64,000 nt of DNA from a virus, in IMG/VR virus record IMGVR_UViG_3300024999_000029, positions 285,051 to 349,050 of that record; one strand, 5' to 3'. Within the stretch, counting starts at the first letter, position 1. The number at the start of each line of letters is the position of its first letter. Shown here in pieces: positions 43,028-51,826 of the stretch. The position numbers and the translations under genes are program-made. The notes beneath the pieces are model-generated. The model made no database searches, was not told the origin of the DNA, and worked only from the letters and a program-made list of their open reading frames with translations.

Positions 43028-43223
43028 TTATTGATTAATAATATATTTATAATAATCTGCGGAACGTTTAATTGCCATTTTAGTCCAATCATAATCTTTC
43101 CACATTTTATTAACAATATCAATACACTCTTCTTTGGTAAATTCATAATTATTCACTTCAGAAATTTTTTTTTACTGTATTTAATAGTCCTAAATACATT
43201 GGATGTTCAGAAATCATATACAT
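43028..43223 (-). pseudogene. frameshifted small gene with A9 run
   Basis: GGAGG and ATG 43223 start MYMISEHPMYLGLLNTVKK, but the frame stops shortly after a run of nine A (T9 at 43165-43173). Removing one A restores a 64-residue protein continuing ISEVNNYEFTKEECIDIVNK to a stop at 43028. It is either a mutated gene, a sequencing slip, or a gene that relies on polymerase slippage. Confidence 0.65.
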
Positions 43224-43246
43224 TGCCTCCTTTCTATAAAATCATT

Positions 43247-43525
43247 TTAATCCAATATATAATCCCTTTTTATGTTTAATTTATTAATTGATAAATTTTC
43301 AAACTTTAATAATTCTTCATATAAAGCTATCCCAAAACCATTAACATCTATGTATATTTCTACATCTTCTTTTTCTGCTATAATCTTAATTACGTCTACA
43401 TAATTACTATAAGTTTTATATGATTTCCCACGTAATATATATTGTTTATCGTTGATATGTACAATTACTACTTCTTCACCTTTGTGATTTTGAATATCAC
43501 TTACATACATTATCTTTTTATTCAT
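43247..43525 (-). CDS. hypothetical protein
   Basis: AAGGAG places the start at 43525, giving 92 residues. Alternating strands (EEVVIVHINDKQYILRGKSY, DVEIYIDVNGFGIALYEELL) point to an alpha/beta fold. Upstream lie two hairpins in 43526-43697 (CGTCATAA/TTATGACG and TGTGGT/ACCACA) that could regulate it. Not recognised. Confidence 0.6.
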   Translation of the reverse strand: MNKKIMYVSDIQNHKGEEVVIVHINDKQYILRGKSYKTYSNYVDVIKIIAEKEDVEIYIDVNGFGIALYEELLKFENLSINKLNIKRDYILD

Positions 43526-43697
43526 AAATACTCCTTTTCTATTTGATGGACAGGTCATCACCCTATTAAATGTGGTTCTGCACCACAAAATTATATTTCG
43601 TTACTAATAATTAACCTTTATGGTTTTTCGTCATAAAAATTATATACTAGTTATGACGAGGTCTTTCACTGTGAGTATATTTTAACTTTCAATAGAA

Positions 43698-44069
43698 TCA
43701 CTCATTTATATTAATATATATTTTATCTCCTTCTATTTCCACCATCTGACCTTTGTTGTGATCCTTGAAATCTTCATTCCATTTAATATCCAAATATAAT
43801 ATAGATTCATTATCCTTTATAAAATCAATATGAGTAATATCTTGATACTGATTAATCCTGTCATATTTTGATTTATTTCTAATATTTATACATGCCGATT
43901 GAGCAGTTTTCTTTAATGTTAATTCACAAGATTCCTTGCCAAATAAATTATTAGTCCATATATTTTCAGTAATTCCACCCAGTGATATATATAATACATC
44001 AGTCATAGGAATACTTATTACTTCACAATTTTCAAAAACTATATCAATTCCATTTATTTGTTCCATCAT
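43698..44069 (-). CDS. hypothetical beta-rich protein
   Basis: A 123-residue protein behind AAAGGAGAA with two adjacent Met codons. Predominantly strands, with ISIPMTDVLYISLGGITEN and MVEIEGDKIYININE at the end. Not recognised. Confidence 0.6.
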   Translation of the reverse strand: MMEQINGIDIVFENCEVISIPMTDVLYISLGGITENIWTNNLFGKESCELTLKKTAQSACINIRNKSKYDRINQYQDITHIDFIKDNESILYLDIKWNEDFKDHNKGQMVEIEGDKIYININE

Positions 44070-44125
44070 TCTATTCTCCTTTGTTTATATTTTTAATAAA
44101 AAATTCGATCACTTCTTAAAGCATT

Positions 44126-44215
44126 CTAACGCAAAACTACACATCCGAACCCTACCGCCATGCTCATTACAAAACAGGTTAAAAATAAAATCACGTATTT
44201 CAAGTAATTACTCAT
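44126..44215 (-). CDS. 29-residue membrane peptide
   Basis: A very short frame behind GGAGAAAAAC: MSNYLKYVILFLTCFVMSMA followed by VGFGCVVLR. It is a single hydrophobic helix with small residues, like small phage membrane peptides. Supported by the ribosome site and by filling an otherwise empty gap. Confidence 0.5.
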   Translation of the reverse strand: MSNYLKYVILFLTCFVMSMAVGFGCVVLR

Positions 44216-44237
44216 GTTTTTCTCCTAATTTTATATT

Positions 44238-44798
44238 TTAGATCAAATAATTTCTTGTTGATTGCCAATTGCTAATTCTTAAACCTTCCCATTCCTCATT
44301 CCAAGGTTTCACTCCACCAAAACAAAATTTTAAAGCTGCGTTTGAGGATTTAAGATTACTATAAACATCGTCCATGAAAATTGAATCTCCGCTCATGTTA
44401 ATTATTTCTTTGTTCATTTGAACTCCATCATTTACAAGTAAAACCGAATTCTTTATAAATGGTAGCTTTTCCTTTATGAATAAAGATTTTCGAGATATAT
44501 TCCCGTAAGTCCCAACACTCGCTATTATTATTTTATACTTCTCATTCAATTCCCGTAGCACTTCATAAGCATCTGGCATAAACTCAAGCACATGGAAAAA
44601 TTCAAATGAAGCAAACATATCGTCAATTCTTTCAATTGCCAGAGGACATTCTTCTCCGAAATCCCATAGTTTATTGTTTAAATAATTAGCTTTTTTGAAG
44701 CCATCTACTCTTTTATATCTTATATTGTAAGCGTCACAATATGCTTTGGAAGACAGGACAAGAGTATCGTCAAAATCAAGAAATAAATTATATTTCAT
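44238..44798 (-). CDS. HAD-family 5'(3')-deoxyribonucleotidase-like protein
   Basis: A 186-residue protein behind CTGGAGGAAA. HAD motif I is LFLDFDDTLV; later motifs are in IIIASVGTYGN (Ser/Thr of motif II) and SIFMDDVYSN (motif IV Asp pair). Size and features fit NT5C-type nucleotidases, which dephosphorylate dNMPs. It neighbours thymidine kinase and the ThyX-like gene, suggesting nucleotide-pool control. Confidence 0.75.
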   Translation of the reverse strand: MKYNLFLDFDDTLVLSSKAYCDAYNIRYKRVDGFKKANYLNNKLWDFGEECPLAIERIDDMFASFEFFHVLEFMPDAYEVLRELNEKYKIIIASVGTYGNISRKSLFIKEKLPFIKNSVLLVNDGVQMNKEIINMSGDSIFMDDVYSNLKSSNAALKFCFGGVKPWNEEWEGLRISNWQSTRNYLI

Positions 44799-44799
44799 A

Positions 44800-45399
44800 T
44801 TACATTTCCTCCAGAATCAATTCTTTAAATCGTGGTAATTCTTCAATCCATTTGCAGAAATAATCCCATTCTTCAAGTTTGTGACTTTTGCGCTGATCAT
44901 AAATAGTTTTTAGTTGTAGATAATTTGTTGTAATTCTTTTAGTAAGTTGCAATCCTTCTGGAATGTTAGAAATAACATATTGAAAATTCTCTGGTGTCGG
45001 GTATGCATTATAACGATCAATATAAAAATTAACAACATCTTTAACTCTTTTATTAACATATTTGTTACATTGTTTATCTAAGTCCATTTTAATAATTCTG
45101 TGCATAGTCGATTGGCTACTTACAACATCGTGAAAATGGTACCTATCCCATTGCAACCAGAAGTATTGAGGCATCTCAACATCAGTTTGAACTATAACTC
45201 CTTTGAAAGCACAATTATGCCCTGAGCCTGCCTTAGCATGACCTAAAGTTTTAGCTCTTTTTAAATCTTTGTCTGTAAATACTTGATTATTTTCTCCAGT
45301 AAATATATCTTCATAATTTTTAACCTCTATGGACATTGGATATCCGCTCGCTATTATTGATTCTTCTAAGCCATAAACTTTAACATTAAATATCTTCAT
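44800..45399 (-). CDS. ThyX-like protein
   Basis: A 199-residue protein behind GGAGG, overlapping the previous gene. It has a run of features like flavin-dependent thymidylate synthase: YFWLQWDRYHFHDVVSSQST then MHR, resembling the RHRxxSxNExSxR region, and TTNYLQLKTIYDQRKSH resembling the C-terminal substrate helix. The classic motif is altered (Gln in place of Asn-Glu), so enzymatic activity is uncertain. Related phage proteins are known without proven function. Confidence 0.5.
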   Translation of the reverse strand: MKIFNVKVYGLEESIIASGYPMSIEVKNYEDIFTGENNQVFTDKDLKRAKTLGHAKAGSGHNCAFKGVIVQTDVEMPQYFWLQWDRYHFHDVVSSQSTMHRIIKMDLDKQCNKYVNKRVKDVVNFYIDRYNAYPTPENFQYVISNIPEGLQLTKRITTNYLQLKTIYDQRKSHKLEEWDYFCKWIEELPRFKELILEEM

Positions 45400-45580
45400 T
45401 ACGTTCCTCCTTTAATTGTTCATAATGTTGGCTCATGCTCTTTTCCAGTAACTGTTCACTAAATGATTTGTTGATATCTAGCACACAACCCTCACTAATC
45501 ATTTCATCAATCATTTGTTTATCAGTCATATTCTTTATATATTGTATGATTTCATTATAAATATTTTTTATATTTGCCAT
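45386..45580 (-). CDS. small helical protein
   Basis: A 64-residue acidic helical protein (MANIKNIYNEIIQYIKNMTD ...) behind AAGGAGATAT. Overlaps the ThyX-like start. Unknown. Confidence 0.6.
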   Translation of the reverse strand: MANIKNIYNEIIQYIKNMTDKQMIDEMISEGCVLDINKSFSEQLLEKSMSQHYEQLKEERNEDI

Positions 45581-45590
45581 TTATATCTCC

Positions 45591-45779
45591 TTAATTGTTG
45601 ATTAAAAAAGCAATTTTATCTAAAATTTGAGCGATTGTTAATTTTTGAAACTCTTTTCGCTCTAGGTATTCAAGCAATATTGTTGTCATGTAATCAATCT
45701 GATTTTGATTTGGATATACTTCACACCTTTTAAAATACCACTTTTTATATTCTTGGATGATTTCTTCATTATTTATCAT
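45591..45779 (-). CDS. small helical protein
   Basis: A 62-residue protein behind AATAGGTGA. Contains EYKKWYFKRCEVYPNQNQID and a helical C-terminus. Unknown. Confidence 0.6.
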   Translation of the reverse strand: MINNEEIIQEYKKWYFKRCEVYPNQNQIDYMTTILLEYLERKEFQKLTIAQILDKIAFLINN

Positions 45780-45809
45780 TTAATCACCTATTGTTTTATA
45801 TTTTATTTA

Positions 45810-46400
45810 TTAAGCTTCTAAATTTTTCTTCCAGCATTTGCGACACATAGATATGTATTCAGCATCTCCGTCGATTTTAATTTGTTCTCCTTTATTAACT
45901 ACTTTACCATTTTCAACTCTGGCATTTATCGTAGCTTTTTTCGAGCAACTGCACATGCTCTTGACTTCATGTATCTCATCAGCAATTTCTAAAAGTCTTT
46001 GACTAGATGGAAAGAAAGATGTTCTAAAGTCAGTTTTTAATCCCCAACATATTACTGGAATTCCTAAAGAATCAACAACGTCTGACAATTGGTCTATATG
46101 TTCTTTGGTAAAAAAATTTGCTTCATCTACTAAAACAACGTCTATTTTTGTTGAATTTGATAAATCAAATACGATGTTGCAAACCATATCATATATGTTG
46201 TCTTTATTATAAACAGAAATTGCTTTATATTCTAATCCTTCAATTCTTGATTTTACTTTATTTAATCCAGATCTCTTGTCTTTTGCCGATGTAAGTATTA
46301 AAGGATTCATTCCTTTTTCTTTATAATTATAAGCAACACAGATGAGCAATCCGCTCTTAATACTGCCCATTACTCCGTGATAAAACCATAACTTGGGCAT
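45810..46400 (-). CDS. tdk: thymidine kinase (type II)
   Basis: A 196-residue protein behind GAGGAGAAA. P-loop GVMGSIKSG (GxMxSxKS variant, the usual Gly before Lys is Ile), Walker B-like VLVDEANFF, then VICWGLKTDFR and a zinc ribbon (CSCSKKA ... CRKCWKK) place it in the TK1 family. It phosphorylates thymidine for phage DNA synthesis. The altered P-loop residue may affect activity. Confidence 0.9.
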   Translation of the reverse strand: MPKLWFYHGVMGSIKSGLLICVAYNYKEKGMNPLILTSAKDKRSGLNKVKSRIEGLEYKAISVYNKDNIYDMVCNIVFDLSNSTKIDVVLVDEANFFTKEHIDQLSDVVDSLGIPVICWGLKTDFRTSFFPSSQRLLEIADEIHEVKSMCSCSKKATINARVENGKVVNKGEQIKIDGDAEYISMCRKCWKKNLEA

Positions 46401-46404
46401 ATAC

Positions 46405-46572
46405 TTATTTCTCCTCTTTTATATTTTCTATTATATTTAATCCTACTGCCATTTTATTTGCTAATTCTTCAGTTAAAATTTTATCGGCAACCATACATCC
46501 ATATTCATCTCGAATGCAATAAGTTAATGCTGTGCTGTTTTGAAATATTTTATATCCTTCTGCCTTATACAT
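46405..46572 (-). CDS. small hypothetical protein
   Basis: A 55-residue protein behind GGAGAAAAATT, ending just before the thymidine kinase start codon region. YCIRDEYGCMVADKILTEEL in the centre. Unknown; coupled to tdk. Confidence 0.6.
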   Translation of the reverse strand: MYKAEGYKIFQNSTALTYCIRDEYGCMVADKILTEELANKMAVGLNIIENIKEEK

Positions 46573-46584
46573 AATTTTTCTCCT

Positions 46585-46962
46585 TTATTCGGGTAATACA
46601 TCCCACAATTCACAATCATTATTATTTTTATAATTAATAAAACCGACTACATACCAATCTTCAATGCTGCTACCATGAACAGGATTCTTATAATTATCAA
46701 TATAATTTCCATGTTTATCTATCCATCCCCATCCAATTTCATCTTTAAATTCTTCTACATCTGTTTCTGCACCCACCCATATATATGGTTTCATTATTTT
46801 GAGTTCAGCAAAATTATCAAATCTTTTATCAATAATCATGCAAAGATACCATCTATTAGAATTGTATATTGCATCTTCTTTAGAATCTTTAATTGTACAT
46901 TCTTCTATTGGAAAATTAGTACTTAGAAAACTATGAATATCTTTTAAATTATGTATTAACAT
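46585..46962 (-). CDS. hypothetical protein
   Basis: A 125-residue acidic protein behind AAAGGGAAC, with YNSNRWYLCMIIDKRFDNFA and VGFINYKNNNDCELWDVLPE. Mixed fold, Trp-rich. Unknown. Confidence 0.6.
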   Translation of the reverse strand: MLIHNLKDIHSFLSTNFPIEECTIKDSKEDAIYNSNRWYLCMIIDKRFDNFAELKIMKPYIWVGAETDVEEFKDEIGWGWIDKHGNYIDNYKNPVHGSSIEDWYVVGFINYKNNNDCELWDVLPE

Positions 46963-46978
46963 TTTTTATGTTCCCTTT

Positions 46979-47572
46979 CTATAATCCATCAATTTTAATC
47001 TCACTATTTTTAAAAATATCATTCACCGTACTTCTGTAAGCAATTCTTCTCAAAACATTAAAAGTATCAACTCTATAACTATCGCTTCTTTTGTACAATT
47101 CTTTCTTTCTGCTGGAGCATTGTTTAGTGGTTTGTATTCCTGTAAATTCAAATCCTCGGTTCGTATTTTTTATTGTATAGTTTTCTAAATCCACCTCAAT
47201 GAGCCCAATTTTTTCTGGAATTTTATCTACTGGAATAATGCCTATTGGAGCAATTATGTAAGTATATTCACACTGGCAACAGAATCCGTTTAAAAAGTCT
47301 TGATATGATGCTTTAGATTCAATACCCATAACCTTGTATTTATCTATTTCATTCTCTTTTAGACTAAATAAGCTACCTTTTATTCCTACGACATCAATAG
47401 TGTTTTTATGGGTTGCTTTAGGCTTAAACCAATTGTATTTTTTGAGATATTGGCTATATCTAGAGAACTGGACTTCTGTGGCTATACAATTGTAGCCTTT
47501 TTGATATAATATATATTTTGCTATTTGTTTCAACTCATAATGTTCTTTGCTCTCGTTTTTGTTGTAATTCAT
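46979..47572 (-). CDS. putative PD-(D/E)xK nuclease
   Basis: A 197-residue protein. ESKEHYELKQIAKYILYQKG, then IDVVGIK and MGIESKAS give the Asp ... Glu-x-Lys pattern of MmcB/CoiA-like endonuclease folds, with CCQCEYTYIIAPIG following. ATG 47572 lacks a near ribosome site; GGGTGATATAA lies before an in-frame ATT four codons upstream, so a non-AUG start is possible. Role in DNA repair or host DNA breakdown is inferred. Confidence 0.55.
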   Translation of the reverse strand: MNYNKNESKEHYELKQIAKYILYQKGYNCIATEVQFSRYSQYLKKYNWFKPKATHKNTIDVVGIKGSLFSLKENEIDKYKVMGIESKASYQDFLNGFCCQCEYTYIIAPIGIIPVDKIPEKIGLIEVDLENYTIKNTNRGFEFTGIQTTKQCSSRKKELYKRSDSYRVDTFNVLRRIAYRSTVNDIFKNSEIKIDGL

Positions 47573-47637
47573 ATTTAGTAGAATTTATATCACCCACTTT
47601 TATATTTTCAATAAATTGGAAATTTCAATTAAATATT

Positions 47638-48132
47638 TTACCAAATTTTATTCCATAAGTTAAAAACTCTCCTATAATTATTACCCTTTAAACTAAATTC
47701 ATTATTTTTTCTAACTTGTTTATTGCTCCACTTTTTATAAAATCTCTTTGTATTAGTAGCAAACCATACTCTAATTAAATAATGATGTTTTCCTTCTAAA
47801 TCTTTATTCTTTTCCCATACAGTCCACCAAATAGTATTTTTAAGTTTTTGGAGTTTATTCTTGTCGTATAGTTTATTTTTGTAATAATTGTCTTTGTTTT
47901 TAAAGTGTTTTCGGTCGGATTTAAAGTAATGATTATCTTCTAAGACATCTATGCATTCATTTATAGCCCATTGTTCCATTTTCCAATATACATCTTCGCT
48001 TGTATTAGAATCATCATAGACCCATTCTCCATAAAAACAGAAAGACTTTTTTTGTAAATTTCGATATGCTTCTAATTCATTCCAGTCGATGTATAATTCT
48101 ATTAATTGTCTTTCTCTATTTATAAAAATCAC
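47638..48132 (-). CDS. hypothetical Trp/Lys-rich protein
   Basis: A 164-residue basic protein with many Trp, Tyr and Lys (NTIWWTVWEKNKD, YHFxxx-like NHYFKSDRKHFK). Possible GTG start at 48132, but AGGTGATTTTT overlaps it, so the true start may be a downstream codon. No family recognised; composition suggests nucleic-acid binding. Confidence 0.5.
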   Translation of the reverse strand: MIFINRERQLIELYIDWNELEAYRNLQKKSFCFYGEWVYDDSNTSEDVYWKMEQWAINECIDVLEDNHYFKSDRKHFKNKDNYYKNKLYDKNKLQKLKNTIWWTVWEKNKDLEGKHHYLIRVWFATNTKRFYKKWSNKQVRKNNEFSLKGNNYRRVFNLWNKIW

Positions 48133-48173
48133 CTACTTTTATATTTTAGATAATCTTCTATTTTATTCATTAT

Positions 48174-48335
48174 CTATATTATTTTACTAATAATTTCGTT
48201 TACTTTATCTATCACTTCATTTAAGACTTTTGCCAACATTCTAATGTCAGACTTAGAATCATGAAAAATTCCTATACTATCACTCTGCCTAATTTTTGTT
48301 TTTATTGGCTTAATTTTTTCATATACTTTTATCAT
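48174..48335 (-). CDS. small helical protein
   Basis: A 53-residue basic protein behind GAGGAGAAAATT: MIKVYEKIKPIKTKIRQSDS and a hydrophobic helix at the end. Unknown. Confidence 0.55.
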   Translation of the reverse strand: MIKVYEKIKPIKTKIRQSDSIGIFHDSKSDIRMLAKVLNEVIDKVNEIISKII

Positions 48336-48361
48336 AATTTTCTCCTCATAAAACAGAATTT

Positions 48362-48835
48362 TTAATTAATTTTTCGCTTTCTCCATTTGTTATTTTCTTT
48401 TCGTAAGTTTTTAAAAAACTCAGTTAGATAATTTTTAAATGGTTTTATTTCTTTTAACGATGTAAAGTTTAAAATTTTTATACCAGTATCGCCAAACCTA
48501 TCAAAACTTTCTTCCCTATACCATGATACTAATATAGGATATTCGTCATCAGAAGGCACTAATGTGTTTTCATTAACATTATTTAATAAAAATACCTCTA
48601 ATTCCGATATGTTGTTTATCAAAAAATTTTCTTCATCACAATTTTCATTCTCATAATTTTCATATCTAACGTCTAAATCATTTAATATATGATATAGTGT
48701 TTCAAACATGGGAATATCTCCACCACAATAATTTTCTGCACCATGCTTTAAAAACCATTTCAATAGTTTGATAAATTCAGAATGATTGTTAATTATGCAT
48801 TGATTAGTGCTATGTGTATAATCTTTTAATGCCAT
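48362..48835 (-). CDS. hypothetical protein
   Basis: A 157-residue acidic protein behind AAGGAGATAAAC. Helical N-terminus (NNHSEFIKLLKWFLKHGAEN) and a Lys-rich C-terminus. Unknown. Confidence 0.6.
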   Translation of the reverse strand: MALKDYTHSTNQCIINNHSEFIKLLKWFLKHGAENYCGGDIPMFETLYHILNDLDVRYENYENENCDEENFLINNISELEVFLLNNVNENTLVPSDDEYPILVSWYREESFDRFGDTGIKILNFTSLKEIKPFKNYLTEFFKNLRKENNKWRKRKIN

Positions 48836-48901
48836 TATTGTTTATCTCCTTATCTCCTATAAAATTTGATCCATCTTATTCTTTCTATAAAAAATTGTAC
48901 G

Positions 48902-49402
48902 TTAATTTTTATTCTCTAAACACTCATTAATAACGTTAGCTACAGCCAATGACATTTTAGATTTAAATACTGCATCTTGCTTCAATTCGTTGCTCACTTT
49001 ATCAAATAATCCATCATTATTACTAATAATTGTCCTAGCAATTTTATGTGAAAATCCAGCCCTAACCGCATCTTTAAATTCATCAAGCTTAATTACATCG
49101 TTAAAACTATCGGATATAATCCTTTTAAGCTCTATTGAGTTTTCGTTAACAACACTGGTCACAAGCTTAATTAACGGACTATCATATCGTGCAAGCGATT
49201 CTTGTATGGCTTTTTGTACTGATATTTGAGCAGTTGATAAAATATCCTGCTCAAGAGTAATAGGCATATGCTTTTGATTTACTTTAGTATTAATTTCTTC
49301 AATCGTCTTGGTTAATTTTTCTACCAATAATTTGTTTTCTGTTTTAATATCTGAAACAGTTTTGTATAATTGGTCTATTGTTTTTTGTTCTGAATTTGTC
49401 AT
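48902..49402 (-). CDS. coiled-coil protein
   Basis: A 166-residue protein behind AAAGGGGAT. An N-terminal coiled coil (EQKTIDQLYKTVSDIKTENK) and long helices throughout. Could be a scaffolding or DNA-associated factor; no motif recognised. Confidence 0.6.
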   Translation of the reverse strand: MTNSEQKTIDQLYKTVSDIKTENKLLVEKLTKTIEEINTKVNQKHMPITLEQDILSTAQISVQKAIQESLARYDSPLIKLVTSVVNENSIELKRIISDSFNDVIKLDEFKDAVRAGFSHKIARTIISNNDGLFDKVSNELKQDAVFKSKMSLAVANVINECLENKN

Positions 49403-49434
49403 AATTTTATATCCCCTTTTTATTTGAATAATTT

Positions 49435-49605
49435 TTACCTTTTATTTAGATATCTCAAAGCGGTTTCCAAACCTTCTAAATATCCTTCTTTCCATGCTTT
49501 ATCTTTTATATAATTAATTTCGCTTGAATAACTATCTGCTTGATTTTTAATAAATTCTATTTCATCATTAATCCTTAAAATAGTTTCTTCAATTAAATTA
49601 TCCAT
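49435..49605 (-). CDS. small helical protein
   Basis: A 56-residue protein (MDNLIEETILRINDEIEFIK ...) behind GAAAGGATA; a single amphipathic helix pattern. Unknown. Confidence 0.55.
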   Translation of the reverse strand: MDNLIEETILRINDEIEFIKNQADSYSSEINYIKDKAWKEGYLEGLETALRYLNKR

Positions 49606-49621
49606 AAAAATATCCTTTCAA

Positions 49622-49822
49622 TTAAAGTAAGATTTTGTCTGATAATATTTTTCTACAATCATACCAATCTTTAGCTTCTTCTACCGTTAATTCTCTACCA
49701 TCTTCTTCTCTTAAACAAAAATCATCACTATAATTTTCACTGATTTCTTCATCAGAATAACCACCTACTTTACAATTCAAAATTCCATTAATTTGTTTAT
49801 CTCTTTTATCCCACCAATGCAT
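49622..49822 (-). CDS. small acidic protein
   Basis: GAGGAG places the start at 49822, giving 66 residues: MHWWDKRDKQINGILNCKVG then an acidic stretch and a helical end. Unknown. Confidence 0.55.
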   Translation of the reverse strand: MHWWDKRDKQINGILNCKVGGYSDEEISENYSDDFCLREEDGRELTVEEAKDWYDCRKILSDKILL

Positions 49823-49920
49823 AATTGGTTCTCCTCTCAATAAAACCCCGAATTTATCAAAAATAAGTTATTCTGACAGCCCCATAGAGCGATTATTTTT
49901 AGGTGGGTGGTACGATTACA

Positions 49921-50136
49921 CTACCTAAATAATGCGACATCCATTAATTTTTGCCACCAAGTTCTTTTTTCTATAAAATTTACATCTCTGCTTTCTAAAA
50001 TTGAAATTACAAATTCCATTCCATTAAGAAATGAATCATTCCAATCTGAAGATTTAGATTCGTCTAATAAAAATTCATAAACTTTTTTAATATCTGCCAT
50101 TTTCTCTTCATAAGTTAATTCGCTTAATGATTTCAT
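49921..50136 (-). CDS. small hypothetical protein
   Basis: A 71-residue helical protein behind AAAGGTGGG, with KKVYEFLLDESKSSDWNDSF. Unknown. Confidence 0.55.
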   Translation of the reverse strand: MKSLSELTYEEKMADIKKVYEFLLDESKSSDWNDSFLNGMEFVISILESRDVNFIEKRTWWQKLMDVALFR

Positions 50137-50226
50137 TGTATACCCACCTTTTATATTTTACTTAATTAGCCCTGCTATAAAATTCTTCATACTTCTATTT
50201 TTGTAAAATTCATAATTGATCTCCTT

Positions 50227-50736
50227 TTATTTGGCATCCGTAGAACCAAAGCCGCCCTGACGTTCTCCCTCGGCATTGTCATTATCTACAGTCAAAAACT
50301 TTTGAAATACTCCTTGCCCAATTCTGTCTCCCTTTTTTATCTCAACGTCATATGGAAAGAAGTTATAAAATCCAAACATTATTTCACCTTCATTACTTTC
50401 GTTGTTAAAATAGTCGCTCTCTACGCAGCCAACACCATTGCTCAGTACTAATCCTAGTTTAAATGGATTGCTAGAACGGTTATACATAAATAACCCTTCA
50501 TCATCTGGAAAATATGCTTTTATTCCTGTATGTATTAATGTTGGTTTGATTGCAGTAAAATCTTCTAACCCTTTAAAAAAGTTTATTGTATTGTTTGATA
50601 TTTGCTTCCATATGGAAGGTATTTTTATATCCTCTGCTGATTCTATATCGTAACCTACACTATGGGCGGTTGAGCGTTTTGGTAAGTTAATGTTCATATC
50701 TTTATATTTAGAAACTACGTCAAAATATCTAGTCAT
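50227..50736 (-). CDS. dut: dUTPase (dUTP pyrophosphatase)
   Basis: A 169-residue protein behind AGTGGAGG. All trimeric dUTPase motifs are present: AHSVGYDI, YNRSSNPFKLGL, GVGCVESDYF, KKGDRIGQGVFQKF and the Gly-rich RQGGFGSTD tail. An insertion between motifs I and II (about 40-65) lengthens it. It keeps dUTP low and supplies dUMP for thymidylate synthesis. It overlaps the FTR-like gene by eight bases. Confidence 0.95.
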   Translation of the reverse strand: MTRYFDVVSKYKDMNINLPKRSTAHSVGYDIESAEDIKIPSIWKQISNNTINFFKGLEDFTAIKPTLIHTGIKAYFPDDEGLFMYNRSSNPFKLGLVLSNGVGCVESDYFNNESNEGEIMFGFYNFFPYDVEIKKGDRIGQGVFQKFLTVDNDNAEGERQGGFGSTDAK

Positions 50737-50917
50737 TGTTTTCCTCCACTTTTATAAATAATTCACATATACATTCTTGCGTTTGGCGAAAATCTAGGCA
50801 GGGACACAAAGAATTTTCGTCGGTTAATATTCTGCAAGGACAATAGTTTGAATTTGCTTTTAGTTTTTCTCGTATTTGATTTACTTTTTCTTTATCTGGA
50901 TTTAATATTGCTTTCAT
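50729..50917 (-). CDS. ferredoxin-thioredoxin reductase beta-like protein
   Basis: A 62-residue protein behind AAAAGGGGAG. Cys spacing NYCPCRI ... SLCPCLDFRQTQECICELFI matches the catalytic CPC/CPC/CxC arrangement of FTR beta chains, which hold a 4Fe-4S cluster next to a redox disulfide. It is shorter than plant FTR-beta. Next to glutaredoxin and NrdG it probably passes electrons to the reductase system. Confidence 0.75.
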   Translation of the reverse strand: MKAILNPDKEKVNQIREKLKANSNYCPCRILTDENSLCPCLDFRQTQECICELFIKVEENND

Positions 50918-51591
50918 TAAAACTCCCCTTTTATTGTAGTTTTTATAATCTTATTACACTTATTTTTTATATCTTTTAATTCTTTTACGCTATACGGTTT
51001 TACATCGCAATCAGATAAGTTTTTAGATTCAAACTGCTGCAATATATATTCAGTAACATTAAAACTTTTTAATACTTTAGCAATTTCTATACAATCTTCT
51101 GCATTCACAAATTTAGGATAAACAGTAGTTCTAAACTCGTATTGTATATTTGCATCTAAAATTAATTCTATTGATTCTAAAATGCGTAGATATTTAACCT
51201 CTTTGTTTGTAATTAAGTTGTATTTTTCTTCTGAAGTTTTAATATCCATCCCCACATAGCTTAAATAAGGAAGTATTTCATTTAATACCATGGGTTTGTT
51301 TCCATTAGTGTGAATTCCAACTGTGAACCCATTCATACAAAGTTCTTTAATTAAATCAGATATTCCAGACCACTCGGTACATTCTCCACCACTTATAACA
51401 ATATGATCTATGAAATTTTTACGCTTAATTAATTTAGGCAACACGTCTTTTTTGAAATTAATATTCTTTTGTTTTATTAATGGCTTATTGTGGCAAAAAT
51501 CACAATCCCAACTACATTGCCCAATGAACAATGTAGTTGAAATGTGTTGGGGGTAATCTAACATAGTAGACCAAACTACTGACTTAATCAT
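50917..51591 (-). CDS. nrdG: anaerobic RNR activating protein NrdG (radical SAM)
   Basis: A 224-residue protein from ATG 51591 (TTG 51600 also in frame), overlapping the glutaredoxin stop. The radical-SAM cluster motif is GQCSWDCDFCHN; HIVISGGECTEWSG and VGMDIKT follow as SAM-binding elements. It generates the glycyl radical on NrdD. Same operon as NrdD, as usual. Confidence 0.92.
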   Translation of the reverse strand: MIKSVVWSTMLDYPQHISTTLFIGQCSWDCDFCHNKPLIKQKNINFKKDVLPKLIKRKNFIDHIVISGGECTEWSGISDLIKELCMNGFTVGIHTNGNKPMVLNEILPYLSYVGMDIKTSEEKYNLITNKEVKYLRILESIELILDANIQYEFRTTVYPKFVNAEDCIEIAKVLKSFNVTEYILQQFESKNLSDCDVKPYSVKELKDIKNKCNKIIKTTIKGEF

Positions 51592-51817
51592 CTTTTTCAA
51601 GCTTTACAACAGTTTTTAAATAATCTAAGTCGCCACTATAGTATTGGTCAGCCACGCCAATAACTGGCATTACATTAAACCCTTTTGCTATCATTTTCGC
51701 TTTTGTTCTAAAGTCAGCCATCGCATTTTTTTCTTCGTACTCTATATTATTTTCTTTCATAAAGCCCTTTAGCTCATCGCATCTTGTACATGATGGAATA
51801 GTATAAATCGTAATCAT
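51584..51817 (-). CDS. glutaredoxin/NrdH-like redoxin
   Basis: A 77-residue protein behind AGGAGGAG. IYTIPSCTRCDELKGF carries the CxxC active site and MPVIGV the cis-Pro. It sits between nrdD and nrdG and could reduce the ribonucleotide reductase. Confidence 0.85.
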   Translation of the reverse strand: MITIYTIPSCTRCDELKGFMKENNIEYEEKNAMADFRTKAKMIAKGFNVMPVIGVADQYYSGDLDYLKTVVKLEKDD

Positions 51818-51826
51818 ATGCTCCTC

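Noticed and set aside
41112-43223. Very AT-rich stretch as an origin of replication
   Set aside because: The high A/T reflects codon use of ordinary small genes; no iterons or DnaA-like box clusters were seen.
43936-44241. + strand open frame across the 44 kb region
   Set aside because: It lies opposite two - strand genes with good ribosome sites and reads as Phe/Ile-rich antisense sequence.
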